Source of the DNA: Noviluteimonas caseinilytica
GTDB taxonomy: Bacteria; Pseudomonadota; Gammaproteobacteria; Xanthomonadales; Xanthomonadaceae
Direction of reading: 5' to 3'
Length of the DNA stretch: 64,000 nt
NCBI RefSeq assembly: GCF_018406605.1
Contig: NZ_AP024545.1
Location: 186,001 to 250,000, forward strand
Shown here: positions 1 through 8,604 of the stretch, piece by piece
Position numbering within the stretch: the first letter of the stretch is position 1
Layout: every line of letters begins with the position of its first letter
The notes under the pieces: generated by a model
Databases searched by the model: none
Told to the model about the DNA's origin: nothing
Seen by the model: the letters and a program-made list of their open reading frames with translations, nothing else
Translations under genes and position numbers: made by a program

Positions 1-308
1 ACGCCGGCGTCGAGGCTGGCGCGCGCGACGCGCTGCGTGGCCAGCACGTTCGCCCGCTGGAAGTCGGCGGACGCGCCCCACGGCGCCGACAGCGCGGCGG
101 CGTGCACGACCGTGTCGCAGCCCGCGAGCAACGGCGCCATCGGGTCGCACGCCAGGTCGGCGATGCGCACGTCGACGCCGGGCGCCGGCCGCGGCAGCTT
201 CGCCGCGTTGCGCCCGCTCGCGACCACCGCGTGACCACGCGCGCGCAACGCCGCGACGACGTGCGCACCGATGAACCCGCTGGCGCCGGTGACGAGGACG
301 CGGGCCAT
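1..308 (-). CDS. NAD(P)-dependent epimerase/reductase, OleD-like, partial (3' end beyond window)
   Basis: Only the first ~102 codons are inside the window; the gene runs off the left edge. It begins MARVLVTGASGFIGAHV, a textbook extended short-chain dehydrogenase nucleotide-binding motif (TGxxGFIG, residues 7-14), followed at about residues 65-80 by VVHAAALSAPWG, the usual NAD-binding fourth strand. The segment around HAAALSAPWG and FQRANVLATQRV resembles OleD, the 2-alkyl-3-ketoalkanoate reductase of long-chain olefin synthesis, but also other 3-beta-hydroxysteroid-dehydrogenase-like enzymes. The start codon overlaps the stop of the upstream ketoacyl synthase by one base (TGATG), so the two are surely co-translated. 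The active-site Tyr/Lys lie outside the window, so substrate and activity cannot be judged. Confidence 0.85.
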   Translation of the reverse strand, partial: MARVLVTGASGFIGAHVVAALRARGHAVVASGRNAAKLPRPAPGVDVRIADLACDPMAPLLAGCDTVVHAAALSAPWGASADFQRANVLATQRVARASLDAG

Positions 309-1321
309 CAGTAGCGCAGCACCGCGCCGCCGAACGACAGGCCCGCACCGGAGCCGACCAGCGCCACGAGGTCGTCGCGCACGATGCGCCCGGCGTCGAT
401 CGCACGATGCAGGGCCGTCGGGATCGATGCGGCCATCTGGTTGCCGTGCGTGGACAGGATGCGCACCAGCCGGTCCTCGGGCAGGCGCAAGGCGTGTTGC
501 AGGTGCGCGAGCGCCTTGTCGCTGGCCTGGTGCGGGACGAACGCATCGAGGTCATCGAGCGTGACGCCCGCGCGGCCGAACAAGCGCGCCAGGTAGCCCG
601 GCAACAATTGCGCGGCGAGGCGATAGGTGGCCTTGCCCGCCATTTCGAAACGCGCGGCATCGCGATACGCGTCCATGTCGTCGGCCACGCGCAGGCGGGT
701 GCCGCCGGCGCGCACGCGGCACAGCTCGGCGCCTTCCGAATAGGTTTCCATGTGCGCGGCGAGGAGCTGCGATCGCGAATCGGCCGGTGCGCGCGACACG
801 ACCACCGCCGCGGCGCCGTCGCCGAACAGCGGCGCCGAATCCGGGTCGTCCCAGTTCAAGCCGGCCGATGCGATTTCGCTGGAGACGATCAACGCGCGCT
901 CCAGGCGCCCGGCGGCCAGCATGCACGCCACCATGTCGAGCGCGGCGAGGAAGCTCAGGCAGGTCGCGTTGACGTCGAACGCGGCGATGCCGGTGCCTTC
1001 GAGGCCGAGGCGGCGATGCACGAACACCGCCGAACACGGGATCGCCTGCTCCATCACGCTGCAGGCCGAGACGACGAGGTCCAGGTCGCGGGCCTGCAGG
1101 CCCGCGCGGTCCAGCGCTTCGCGTGCGGCATGCGCGGCCATCGCCGAAGTGGTTTCGTCGGCGGTCGCATGGTGGCGATGGTCGATGCCGGTATGGCGTT
1201 GCGTCCAGCCGGCGGGCTTGCGCCAGCGGGCGTCGAATTCGGTGGACTCCACCCGGCGGCCCGGGGTGAACGTGCCCGTGCCGAGGATGCGGAGCGGGAC
1301 GGGAAGCGATCGGGACGACAT
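308..1321 (-). CDS. 3-oxoacyl-ACP synthase III (FabH-like thiolase-fold enzyme)
   Basis: A 337-residue thiolase-fold condensing enzyme of the FabH/KAS III type. The catalytic triad can be read: Cys121 in NATCLSF, His264 in VPHQAS and Asn294 in THGNQM. The C-terminal GSGAGLSFGGAVLRY is the usual family ending. It is clearly distinct from the dedicated FabH of this chromosome at 45162-46142, so this is a paralogue. From memory its sequence is not close to characterised OleA proteins, although it is paired with an OleD-like reductase. It probably joins two acyl units or an acyl starter with a malonyl unit for a specialised lipid; this is inference. The start at 1321 (MSSRSLPVPL) was chosen because homology begins there; the reading frame stays open further upstream. 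A HTH regulator is divergent 143 bp away. Confidence 0.85.
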   Translation of the reverse strand: MSSRSLPVPLRILGTGTFTPGRRVESTEFDARWRKPAGWTQRHTGIDHRHHATADETTSAMAAHAAREALDRAGLQARDLDLVVSACSVMEQAIPCSAVFVHRRLGLEGTGIAAFDVNATCLSFLAALDMVACMLAAGRLERALIVSSEIASAGLNWDDPDSAPLFGDGAAAVVVSRAPADSRSQLLAAHMETYSEGAELCRVRAGGTRLRVADDMDAYRDAARFEMAGKATYRLAAQLLPGYLARLFGRAGVTLDDLDAFVPHQASDKALAHLQHALRLPEDRLVRILSTHGNQMAASIPTALHRAIDAGRIVRDDLVALVGSGAGLSFGGAVLRY

Positions 1322-1464
1322 TGCACGCTCGCGTTGGAAGGGGCGCGGCGAGGGTGCGGACCCGGGGCGCGATGCGCAATGATGCAGCGCCACCGGCGCG
1401 ATGCGCGAGCCGGCGGGGATCAGGAAGCGATACGGGCGCAGGGATCACGCGGGGAGAGGGCGGG

Positions 1465-2211
1465 ATGGCGGCTTCCAAACTGGTGGTGCAGGCGATCCGC
1501 GACCGGCTGCGCGAGCGCGGCCTGACCTATCGCGAACTCGCCACGCGGCTGGGCGTGAGCGAAGTGACCGTCAAGCGCGACCTGGGCCGCGGCGACTTCT
1601 CGCTGGCGCGCCTGGATGCCATCTGCGAAGCGCTCGGCGTCGAGCTGGTGGACCTGCTGCAGGGCGAACCGGACGCCAGCATCCTCACCGTGCTGGACGA
1701 TGCGCAGGAACATGCGCTCGTCTCCGACCCCAAGCTGCTGCTGGCGACCTACCTCATCGTCAACGACTGGAAGTTCGCCGAGATCCTGGCGGCGTTCCGC
1801 GTCGACGAGAACGAACTTGTGTCGCTTCTCCTGCGCCTGGACCAGTTGCGGATCATCGACTACCGCCCGCCGAAGCGTTTCACCAAGCGCACCGCGCGCA
1901 ACTTCGCCTGGCAACCGGGCGGACCGGTGCATGCGTTCTTCCTGCAACGCGTGGTGCCGGAGTTCTTCGGCGGCGCCTTCGACCAGGGCGGCGATGCGTT
2001 CCACTTCATGGGCGGCACGCTGTCGGATGCTGCGATGCGACACGTGGCGGCGGGGATGGCGCGGCTGGCGCGCGAGTTCGACGAATTGGTGCGACGCGAC
2101 ACGCAGTTGCCGCTCGAAGCGCGCCACGGCTGCAGTGCGGTCTTCGCGCTGCGACGCTGGGAATTCTCGGCGTTCACTGCGCTGCGGCGCGGGACGGACG
2201 CCCGCGAATGA
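1465..2211 (+). CDS. XRE-type helix-turn-helix transcriptional regulator with C-terminal domain of unknown function
   Basis: A 248-residue protein. Residues ~8-66 form a Cro/C1-type helix-turn-helix (YRELATRLGVSEVTVKRDL, then LDAICEALGVELVDLLQG). The remaining ~180 residues (from ILTVLDDAQEH) look alpha-helical and carry a possible winged-helix segment around VNDWKFAEILAAFRVDENEL, with no domain I can name; it may bind an effector. The ATG at 1465 has a strong purine-rich Shine-Dalgarno sequence (GGGGAGAGGG, 1451-1460). It is divergent from the ketoacyl synthase/reductase pair, the standard arrangement for a local regulator, so control of that pair is the likeliest role (inference). Confidence 0.8.
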   Translation: MAASKLVVQAIRDRLRERGLTYRELATRLGVSEVTVKRDLGRGDFSLARLDAICEALGVELVDLLQGEPDASILTVLDDAQEHALVSDPKLLLATYLIVNDWKFAEILAAFRVDENELVSLLLRLDQLRIIDYRPPKRFTKRTARNFAWQPGGPVHAFFLQRVVPEFFGGAFDQGGDAFHFMGGTLSDAAMRHVAAGMARLAREFDELVRRDTQLPLEARHGCSAVFALRRWEFSAFTALRRGTDARE

Positions 2212-2340
2212 CGCACTGCGGCGTGCCGTCCACCGGCTGCGCGCCCTACGCTGCGTCGCGCGTTCACCCAGGCCTCACTGCCGCGGACTAGCGTATGCAC
2301 CGCCCGCTCATGGGCAGACCGTTTTCAGGGGACGGCCGCA

Positions 2341-2532
2341 ATGAACATCAAGAAGCTCGAAGCAGTGCTCGCGGAAATGCGCAAGGCGCATTCCGCCGAC
2401 AACCAGCAGCTGCGCGAATGGGAAGGCCGCATCGCCGAGGCGATCGCCGACGACCTGATGGAACAGATCAACGCTGCGTTCGCAGTGGCGCCTGCGCTGG
2501 CCACCGAACCCGGCGGCCACGACTGGGAATGA
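2341..2532 (+). CDS. Small hypothetical protein (63 aa)
   Basis: Encodes 63 residues beginning MNIKKLEAVLAEMRKAHS. The first 45 residues look like one or two amphipathic helices rich in Ala, Glu and Lys/Arg, ending in a short flexible tail (TEPGGHDWE). No signal peptide, membrane segment or named motif is visible. A good Shine-Dalgarno (AGGGGA) lies about 10 bases before the ATG, and codon third positions are GC-rich like the neighbours, so it is probably translated. It converges on the response regulator gene, ending 9 bases from it. I do not recognise a family and assign no function. Confidence 0.6.
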   Translation: MNIKKLEAVLAEMRKAHSADNQQLREWEGRIAEAIADDLMEQINAAFAVAPALATEPGGHDWE

Positions 2533-2551
2533 GGCGGGCGCTCAGCCCGCC
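2533..2551. terminator. Shared hairpin between convergent genes
   Basis: A perfect 7-bp inverted repeat (GGCGGGC/GCCCGCC, 5-base loop) spans the gap between the 63-aa gene and the response regulator, overlapping the latter's stop codon. It could end transcription from both sides, but neither side has a T-tract, so it may only be an mRNA 3'-end stabiliser. Confidence 0.4.
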
Positions 2552-2925
2552 TGCTTCGCCGGCGTTCCGAGCAACTGCACGATCACGCCGGCGAGTTCCT
2601 CCGGGCGCACCGGCTTGGTGACGTAGCCGGCCGCGCCCTGGCGCAAGCCCCATTCGCAATCGGTGGGTTGCGACCGGCCGGTGACCAGCACGATCGGCAT
2701 GTCGCGCAACGCGGGATGGTTGCAGAGCGTGCGCGTGGCGGCGTAGCCGTCGATGCCGGGCATCACCACGTCCATCAGCACCAGGTCCGGGCGTTCGCGC
2801 ATCGCGGCTTCCACGCCCGCCTGGCCGTCGCTGCACACGATGCCGGTGTGGCCGAGCGCCTGCACCACCTTGAGGGAGAGCGCGCGTTGCAGCGGGCAGT
2901 CGTCGACGATCAGGATGCGGGCCAT
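2542..2925 (-). CDS. Single-domain response regulator (CheY/PilG-type receiver)
   Basis: A 127-residue stand-alone phosphoacceptor domain with no output domain. All receiver residues are present: acidic pair Asp8/Asp9 (RILIVDD), phosphoacceptor Asp52 (LVLMDVVMPG), Thr82 (VLVTG) and Lys104 (VTKP). The ATG at 2925 is preceded by AAGGAA, a good ribosome site; the frame is open further upstream but those codons carry no receiver homology. The VDDCPLQRALSLK start is like twitching/chemotaxis or type IV pilus receiver proteins of this family of bacteria. No histidine kinase is nearby, so the partner is encoded elsewhere. Phospho-signalling through protein-protein contact is the expected mode. Confidence 0.85.
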   Translation of the reverse strand: MARILIVDDCPLQRALSLKVVQALGHTGIVCSDGQAGVEAAMRERPDLVLMDVVMPGIDGYAATRTLCNHPALRDMPIVLVTGRSQPTDCEWGLRQGAAGYVTKPVRPEELAGVIVQLLGTPAKQAG

Positions 2926-3071
2926 GCCAGGTTCCTTGCGATACTGAGTGCGAGGCATTCTGCGCGGGGCCTTGCGCGCACGGCAGGCGGCACAGGGGGC
3001 GATTTTCCCGGCGTGCACGCGAATCGTCCGGACGCAACGCTATGCTCCGCCCGACCCGCGAAGGAACGTCG

Positions 3072-4415
3072 ATGCCCACGGCGCTGGTGTGGTTCCGCAA
3101 TGACCTGCGACTCGACGACCAGCCCGCCCTGCAGGCGGCGCTCGCGCAGGGCTACGCGCCGGTGCCGGTGTATATCCACGCACCCGACGAAGCCGGCCCG
3201 CATGCGAACGGTGCGGCCTCGGATGCGTGGCGGCATCGCTCGCTTCATGCGCTGGACGGCGCGCTGCGGGCGCGCCGTTCGCGTCTCACCGTGCTGCGCG
3301 GCCCCACCCTGCCCGCCCTCGAACGCCTCGCTGCCGCGACGGGCGCCGAAGCCGTGTTCTGGACGCGGCGCTACGAGCCCGCGTTCGAACAACGCGACAC
3401 CACGATCAAGCGTGCCCTGCGCCGCGGCGGCCTGCACGCGGAAAGCTTCAACGGCGCGCTGCTGATCGAACCCTGGGACGTCGCGACGAAACAAGGCGAT
3501 CCGTACCGGGTGTTCACGCCGTTCTGGAAGACCGCAAGCGCGCAGTTGCGCAAGCCGCGGCCGTGGGATGCGCCGAAGCGCTTGCCGGCGCCGCCGGAGG
3601 CCGCGGACGCAACGACGATCGATGCCCTGGGCCTGGCGCCGAAGCGCGGCTGGGACCACGACTTCTGGACGCAATGGTTCCCGGGCGAAATCGGCGCGCG
3701 CGCGGCGCTCACCACGTTCCTGCCGCGCATCGCCGCGTATCCCGACGCACGCGACGTGCCTGCGATCGAAGGCACGTCGCGCTTGTCGCCGCACCTGCAT
3801 TTCGGCGAGGTGTCGGTGCAGCGCGTGTTCGCGGCGATCGGCGATGCGGATGCGCCCCCCGAAGCGCGCGCGGCCTACCAGCGCCAACTCGGCTGGCGCG
3901 AGTTCGCGCATCACCTGCTGCACCATTTCCCGCACACGGTGGACCGCAACCTCGACCCGCGCTTCGACGACTTCGACTGGGCCCCGTTCGATGCGGTGCA
4001 GTTCGATGCGTGGACGCGCGGCCGCACCGGCGTCCCGATCGTCGATGCCGGCATGCGCGAGCTGTGGCACACCGGCTGGATGCACAACCGGGTGCGCATG
4101 CTGGTGGCGAGTTTCCTGACGAAGCAGTTGCGCATGCACTGGTCGCATGGCGCGCGCTGGTTCATGGACACGCTGGTGGACGCGGACTTGGCGAACAACA
4201 CGCTCGGCTGGCAATGGGTGGCCGGCACCGGCGCGGATGCCGCGCCCTATTTCCGGATCTTCAATCCGCTGTTACAGGCCAAACGCTTCGATCCGGACGC
4301 GGCGTACGTGCGGCGCTGGGTGCCGGAACTCGGGACGCCGCGTTACCCGGCGCCGATCGTGGACCTGGCGGAAACGCGCGACGCGGCCCTGGCCGCCTAC
4401 AAGCGGCGCGGCTGA
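3072..4415 (+). CDS. phrB: Deoxyribodipyrimidine photolyase (class I cryptochrome/photolyase family)
   Basis: A 447-residue flavoprotein that repairs UV-induced cyclobutane pyrimidine dimers using blue light. The N-terminal alpha/beta photolyase domain begins TALVWFRNDLRLDDQPAL (residues 2-19). The FAD-binding half carries SRLSPHLHFGEVS, MRELWHTGWMHNRVRM and NTLGWQWVAGTG, all signature stretches of class I enzymes. Length is usual for the family. The ATG at 3072 has AAGGAA 11 bases upstream. The gene converges on ispG with directly abutting stop codons (TGA then TCA on this strand, making a TGATCA palindrome). A cryptochrome-like role cannot be excluded from sequence alone. Confidence 0.95.
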   Translation: MPTALVWFRNDLRLDDQPALQAALAQGYAPVPVYIHAPDEAGPHANGAASDAWRHRSLHALDGALRARRSRLTVLRGPTLPALERLAAATGAEAVFWTRRYEPAFEQRDTTIKRALRRGGLHAESFNGALLIEPWDVATKQGDPYRVFTPFWKTASAQLRKPRPWDAPKRLPAPPEAADATTIDALGLAPKRGWDHDFWTQWFPGEIGARAALTTFLPRIAAYPDARDVPAIEGTSRLSPHLHFGEVSVQRVFAAIGDADAPPEARAAYQRQLGWREFAHHLLHHFPHTVDRNLDPRFDDFDWAPFDAVQFDAWTRGRTGVPIVDAGMRELWHTGWMHNRVRMLVASFLTKQLRMHWSHGARWFMDTLVDADLANNTLGWQWVAGTGADAAPYFRIFNPLLQAKRFDPDAAYVRRWVPELGTPRYPAPIVDLAETRDAALAAYKRRG

Positions 4416-5696
4416 TCAGCGGCCGTACTTTGATTCGACGTAGTCGTCGATCATCGCGACGAATTCCTGCGCGATGTTGTCCCCGCGCAGCGTCTTCGCC
4501 TTCTCGCCATCGATGAACACCGGCGCGGCCGGCGCTTCGCCCGTGCCGGGCAGCGAGATGCCGATGTTGGCGTGGCGCGATTCGCCGGGGCCGTTCACCA
4601 CGCAGCCCATCACCGCGAGCGTGAGGTTTTCCGCGCCCGGGTGGGTGATCTTCCACGTGGGCATCTTGTCGCGCACGTGTTCCTGCACCGACTTGGCCAG
4701 TTCCTGGAAGAACTCGGACGTCGTGCGCCCGCACCCGGGGCACGCGGTGACCATCGGCGTGAACGCGCGCAGGCCGAGGGTTTGCAACAGTTCCTGCGCG
4801 ACGATGACTTCCTGCGTGCGCGAGGCGCCCGGATCGGGCGTGAGCGAGATGCGGATCGTGTCGCCGATGCCTTCCTGCAGCAGCACCGCGAGCGCCGCGC
4901 TGGACGCGACGATGCCCTTGCTGCCGATGCCGGCTTCGGTGAGGCCCAGGTGCAGCGCGTACGTGCCGCGCGTGGCGAGTTCGCGGTACACGGCGATCAG
5001 TTCCTGCACGCCGCTGACCTTCGCGCTGAGGATGATGCGATCGGCCGGCAGGCCCAGCGCGACGGCGCGGTCGGCCGAATCCAGCGCCGAGCGGATGAGC
5101 GCTTCGCGCAGCACGCGGCCGGCATCCCAGGGTTCGGCGCGCGCATGGTTTTCGTCCATCAGCTGCGCGGCGAGGGCCTGGTCGAGCGAGCCCCAGTTGG
5201 CGCCGATGCGCACGGGCTTGTCGTACTGCATCGCGAATTCGATGAGCTGCGCGAACTGCGTGTCGCGCTTCTTGCCGAAGCCCACGTTGCCCGGGTTGAT
5301 GCGGTACTTCGCCAGCGCCTGCGCGCACGCCGGTTCGCCGGCGAGCAGCTGGTGCCCGTTGTAGTGGAAGTCGCCGATGATCGGGACATGCACGTTCATC
5401 ATCGCCAGCTTCTCGACGATGCGCGGCACGGCCGCAGCGGCTTCGGGCGTGTTGACGGTGACGCGGACGAGTTCGGAGCCGGCGCGCCACAGGTCGGCGA
5501 CCTGCTTCGTCGTCGAGGCGACGTCCGCCGTGTCGGTGTTGGTCATCGACTGCACGACCACCGGCGCGTCGCCGCCCACCGCGATGCCGCCGACGCGCAC
5601 CTGGCGCGTGGCGCGGCGCGGCGACGGGCCGAAGCGCGGGGCGTCGGCGCAGGGCGGCGGGAGGTCGGTCAGCGGATCGCGGAGGGGCATCGACAT
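4416..5696 (-). CDS. ispG: 4-hydroxy-3-methylbut-2-en-1-yl diphosphate synthase (flavodoxin)
   Basis: The penultimate enzyme of the MEP isoprenoid pathway, converting methylerythritol cyclodiphosphate to HMBPP in the cytosol with a [4Fe-4S] cluster. The N-terminal barrel shows VVVQSMTNTDTADVASTT. The C-terminal part has the cluster ligands in ACPGCGRTT and GCVVNGPGES, the second being the family signature. The start is uncertain: ATGs at 5705, 5696 and 5690 are all in frame, without a clear ribosome site; 5696 (MSMPLRD) is a compromise and gives 426 residues, in the normal range. It is divergent from xseA with about 107 bp between them. Confidence 0.95.
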   Translation of the reverse strand: MSMPLRDPLTDLPPPCADAPRFGPSPRRATRQVRVGGIAVGGDAPVVVQSMTNTDTADVASTTKQVADLWRAGSELVRVTVNTPEAAAAVPRIVEKLAMMNVHVPIIGDFHYNGHQLLAGEPACAQALAKYRINPGNVGFGKKRDTQFAQLIEFAMQYDKPVRIGANWGSLDQALAAQLMDENHARAEPWDAGRVLREALIRSALDSADRAVALGLPADRIILSAKVSGVQELIAVYRELATRGTYALHLGLTEAGIGSKGIVASSAALAVLLQEGIGDTIRISLTPDPGASRTQEVIVAQELLQTLGLRAFTPMVTACPGCGRTTSEFFQELAKSVQEHVRDKMPTWKITHPGAENLTLAVMGCVVNGPGESRHANIGISLPGTGEAPAAPVFIDGEKAKTLRGDNIAQEFVAMIDDYVESKYGR

Positions 5697-5803
5697 GGCG
5701 CGCATTCTACGACCGCGGCCCTGCACGTGGCCCTGCGACTGGCCCGGCCGCGTGACCCGTTCACGGGCCTGCGGTACCGTGTCCCGCCGTTCCAAGCCCC
5801 CGC

Positions 5804-7147
5804 ATGACCCGCGACGACGCCCGCAAGATCCTCTCGCCCACCCAGCTCAACACGCTGGCGCGCGACCTGCTGGAAGGGGCGTTCCCGCTGGTGTGGGTGG
5901 AAGGCGAGCTGGGGAATCTCTCCCGGCCCGGGTCCGGGCACCTCTACTTCACCCTGAAGGACGCGCGCGCCCAGGTGCGCTGCGCGCTGTTCAAGCCCAA
6001 GAGCCAGTGGCTGAACTTCGTCCCGCGCGAAGGCCTGCGCGTGCTCGCGCGCGGCCGCCTCACGCTGTACGAGGCGCGTGGCGACTACCAGCTGATCCTG
6101 GATTCGCTGGAGGAAGCGGGCGAAGGCGCGCTGCGGCGGGCGTTCGAGGAACTCAAGGCGAAGCTGCAGGCCGAGGGCCTGTTCGAAGCCGAACGCAAGC
6201 GCCCCCTGCCCGCCTTCGTGCGGCGCATCGGCGTGCTCACCTCGCCGTCGGGCGCGGCGGTGCGCGATGTGCTGAGCGTGCTGGCGCGGCGCTTCCCGCT
6301 GGTGGAAGTGGATGTGCTGCCGGTGCAGGTGCAGGGCGAAACGGCGCCGGCACAGATCGTCGCGATGCTCCAGCGCGCGGTGCGCTCCGGGCGCTACGAC
6401 ACGCTGCTGCTCGCCCGCGGCGGCGGGTCGCTCGAAGACCTGTGGGCCTTCAACGACGAGCGGCTGGTGCGCTCGATCGCGGCATCGCCGATTCCGGTCG
6501 TCTCGGCGATCGGGCACGAGACGGATTTCAGCCTCAGCGATTTCGTGGCGGACCTGCGTGCGCCGACGCCGTCGGTCGCCGCCGAACTGCTGGTGCCCGC
6601 GCGCGCCGACCTGCGCGTGCGCCTGCAGGGCCTGCATCGGCGCATGGCGACGCTGCAGCTGCACCATCTGCGTCGCGACGCACAGCGCGCCGATCGCGCG
6701 GCGCTGCGCCTGCACGCCCTGCGCCCCCGCGCGCGCCTGGACCTGCTGCTGCGGCGCCAGGCCGAAGCGCAGCGGCGCCTGGAGGCCGCATGGCGCAAGC
6801 AACTCGAACATTGGCGCGCGCGCATGCGCCACGCCGACGCGGTGTTGCGCACCATGCAACCGCGCCGGCGCGTGGCCTTGCTGCGCCAGCGGCTGGAAGC
6901 GCTGCGGCAGCGTCCGCGTTCGGTGATCGCGCGGCGCCTGCAGCACGATGCGATGCACCTGCGTGGGCTGGCGCGTTCACTGGAAGCGGTGAGTCCGCTG
7001 GCCACGGTGGCGCGCGGCTACAGCATCCTGCTGCGCGACGATGGACACGTCGTGCGCGGGGTGAACGATGCGAAGGTCGGGGATCGCGTGCAGGCGCGCC
7101 TGGCCGATGGAACCCTGCCGTTGCGCGTGATCGCCCCCGACGATTGA
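5804..7147 (+). CDS. xseA: Exodeoxyribonuclease VII large subunit
   Basis: A 447-residue large subunit of exonuclease VII, which degrades single-stranded DNA in both directions together with the small subunit XseB (not in this window). The N-terminal OB-fold reads FPLVWVEGELGNLSRPGSGH and LYFTLKDARAQVRCALF. The catalytic region has RIGVLTSPSGAAVRDV, ARGGGSLEDLWAFNDE and SAIGHETDFSL, all diagnostic. The latter half is Arg-rich and coiled-coil-like, as in the family. The aldehyde dehydrogenase gene begins 14 bases after its stop, so the two may be co-transcribed. Confidence 0.95.
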   Translation: MTRDDARKILSPTQLNTLARDLLEGAFPLVWVEGELGNLSRPGSGHLYFTLKDARAQVRCALFKPKSQWLNFVPREGLRVLARGRLTLYEARGDYQLILDSLEEAGEGALRRAFEELKAKLQAEGLFEAERKRPLPAFVRRIGVLTSPSGAAVRDVLSVLARRFPLVEVDVLPVQVQGETAPAQIVAMLQRAVRSGRYDTLLLARGGGSLEDLWAFNDERLVRSIAASPIPVVSAIGHETDFSLSDFVADLRAPTPSVAAELLVPARADLRVRLQGLHRRMATLQLHHLRRDAQRADRAALRLHALRPRARLDLLLRRQAEAQRRLEAAWRKQLEHWRARMRHADAVLRTMQPRRRVALLRQRLEALRQRPRSVIARRLQHDAMHLRGLARSLEAVSPLATVARGYSILLRDDGHVVRGVNDAKVGDRVQARLADGTLPLRVIAPDD

Positions 7148-7161
7148 TCCGGAGAACCGCC

Positions 7162-8601
7162 ATGGTCGACAAGCTTGCGAAACACTTTCCTTGCTACCTC
7201 GCGAACGCGGCGGTCCACACCAAGACCGAACTCGACGTCCTCGACAAGTTCACCGGCAAGCGCGCCACGCGCGTGGCCTTCGCCGATGCCGCGCTCGTGC
7301 GCAAGGCCATCGTTGCCGCGCACAAGGCGCGCAAGGCGATGGCCGAATTCCCGCCGGATGCGCGCCGCGACGTGCTGGAGCATTGCGTGCGCCGCTTCAC
7401 CGAACGCAGCGAGGAACTGGCGCTGGCGTTGTGCGTGGAGGCCGGCAAGCCGATCAAGGATTCGCGCGGTGAGGTCACCCGCCTGATCGATACCTTCCGC
7501 ATCGCCGCCGGCGAAGCCACGCGCATCGGCGGCGACGTGCTGGAACTGCAGATTTCCCCGCGCACGCGCGGCTATCGCGGCATGGTCAAGCGCGTGCCCA
7601 TCGGCGCGTGCGCGTTCATCACGCCGTTCAATTTCCCGTTGAACCTGGTGGCGCACAAGGTGGCGCCGGCGTTGGCGGCGGGCTGCCCGTTCGTGTTGAA
7701 GCCCGCGGCGAAGACACCGATCGGCGCCCTGATCATCGGCGAAGTGTTTTCGGAAACCGACCTGCCGAAAGGCGCGTTCTCGATCCTGCCCTGCTCCAAC
7801 GAAGACGCCGGCCTGCTGGTCGAGGACGAACGCATCGCGCTGCTCAGCTTCACCGGCGGCCTGGTGGGCTGGGACCTGAAGGCGCGCGCGGGCCGCAAGA
7901 AAGTCACGCTGGAACTGGGCGGCAACGCGGCGTGCATCGTGGACGAGGATCCGGGGCAGTCGCTCGCGAAGGTCGTCGATCGCATGGTGTTCGGCGCGTA
8001 CTACCAGTCCGGCCAGAGTTGCATCAGCGTGCAGCGCATCCTGGTGCACCGCGCGTTGTATCCGAAGTTCCGCAAGGCGATGGCCGATGCAGTGGGCAAG
8101 CTGCGCATGGGCGATCCCAAGGACGAACGCGTGACCATCGGGCCCGTCGTGGACGAAGCCGCGGCCAAGCGCATCGATGCGTGGATGGATGCGGCGATCG
8201 CGGGTGGTGCGAAGGCGATCGTGCGCGGCAAGCGCAAGGGCAACTTGGTGCCGGCCGCGCTGCTGGAGAAAGTGCCGCGCGACTGCGAGCTGTACCGCAA
8301 GGAAGCGTTCGGGCCGGTGGCGTTGCTGGAGCCGTTCGATGATTTCGAGGATGCGATCGCGATCGTCAACGACAGCGACTTCGGCCTGCAGGCCGGCGTG
8401 TTCACCGGTTCGCTCGCGCACGCGATGCGGGCGTGGGATGCGCTGGAGGTCGGTGGCGTGATCGTGGGCGACGTGCCGAGTTTCCGCGTCGACAACATGC
8501 CCTACGGCGGGGTGAAGGGATCTGGCCTCGGCCGCGAAGGCATCCGCAGCGCGATCGAGGACATGACCGAGCCGCGCCTGCTGGTGGTGCGCGACGCCTG
8601 A
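7162..8601 (+). CDS. NAD(P)-dependent aldehyde dehydrogenase
   Basis: A 479-residue member of the aldehyde dehydrogenase superfamily that oxidises an aldehyde to an acid with NAD(P)+. Catalytic Glu251 sits in VTLELGGNAA and nucleophile Cys287 in GQSCISVQR; the coenzyme-binding ITPFNFPLN segment is near residue 153. The substrate is not evident: the closest flavour is glyceraldehyde-3-phosphate/lactaldehyde dehydrogenase-like enzymes rather than betaine-aldehyde types. GGAG lies 7 bases before the ATG at 7162. It converges on the toxin-antitoxin locus, with 3 bases between stops. Confidence 0.9.
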   Translation: MVDKLAKHFPCYLANAAVHTKTELDVLDKFTGKRATRVAFADAALVRKAIVAAHKARKAMAEFPPDARRDVLEHCVRRFTERSEELALALCVEAGKPIKDSRGEVTRLIDTFRIAAGEATRIGGDVLELQISPRTRGYRGMVKRVPIGACAFITPFNFPLNLVAHKVAPALAAGCPFVLKPAAKTPIGALIIGEVFSETDLPKGAFSILPCSNEDAGLLVEDERIALLSFTGGLVGWDLKARAGRKKVTLELGGNAACIVDEDPGQSLAKVVDRMVFGAYYQSGQSCISVQRILVHRALYPKFRKAMADAVGKLRMGDPKDERVTIGPVVDEAAAKRIDAWMDAAIAGGAKAIVRGKRKGNLVPAALLEKVPRDCELYRKEAFGPVALLEPFDDFEDAIAIVNDSDFGLQAGVFTGSLAHAMRAWDALEVGGVIVGDVPSFRVDNMPYGGVKGSGLGREGIRSAIEDMTEPRLLVVRDA

Positions 8602-8604
8602 GCG

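Noticed and set aside
308..1321. Calling the first ketoacyl synthase OleA
   Set aside because: The catalytic triad fits any FabH-type enzyme, and the sequence around it does not match OleA as I remember it; the olefin assignment is kept only as a hypothesis.
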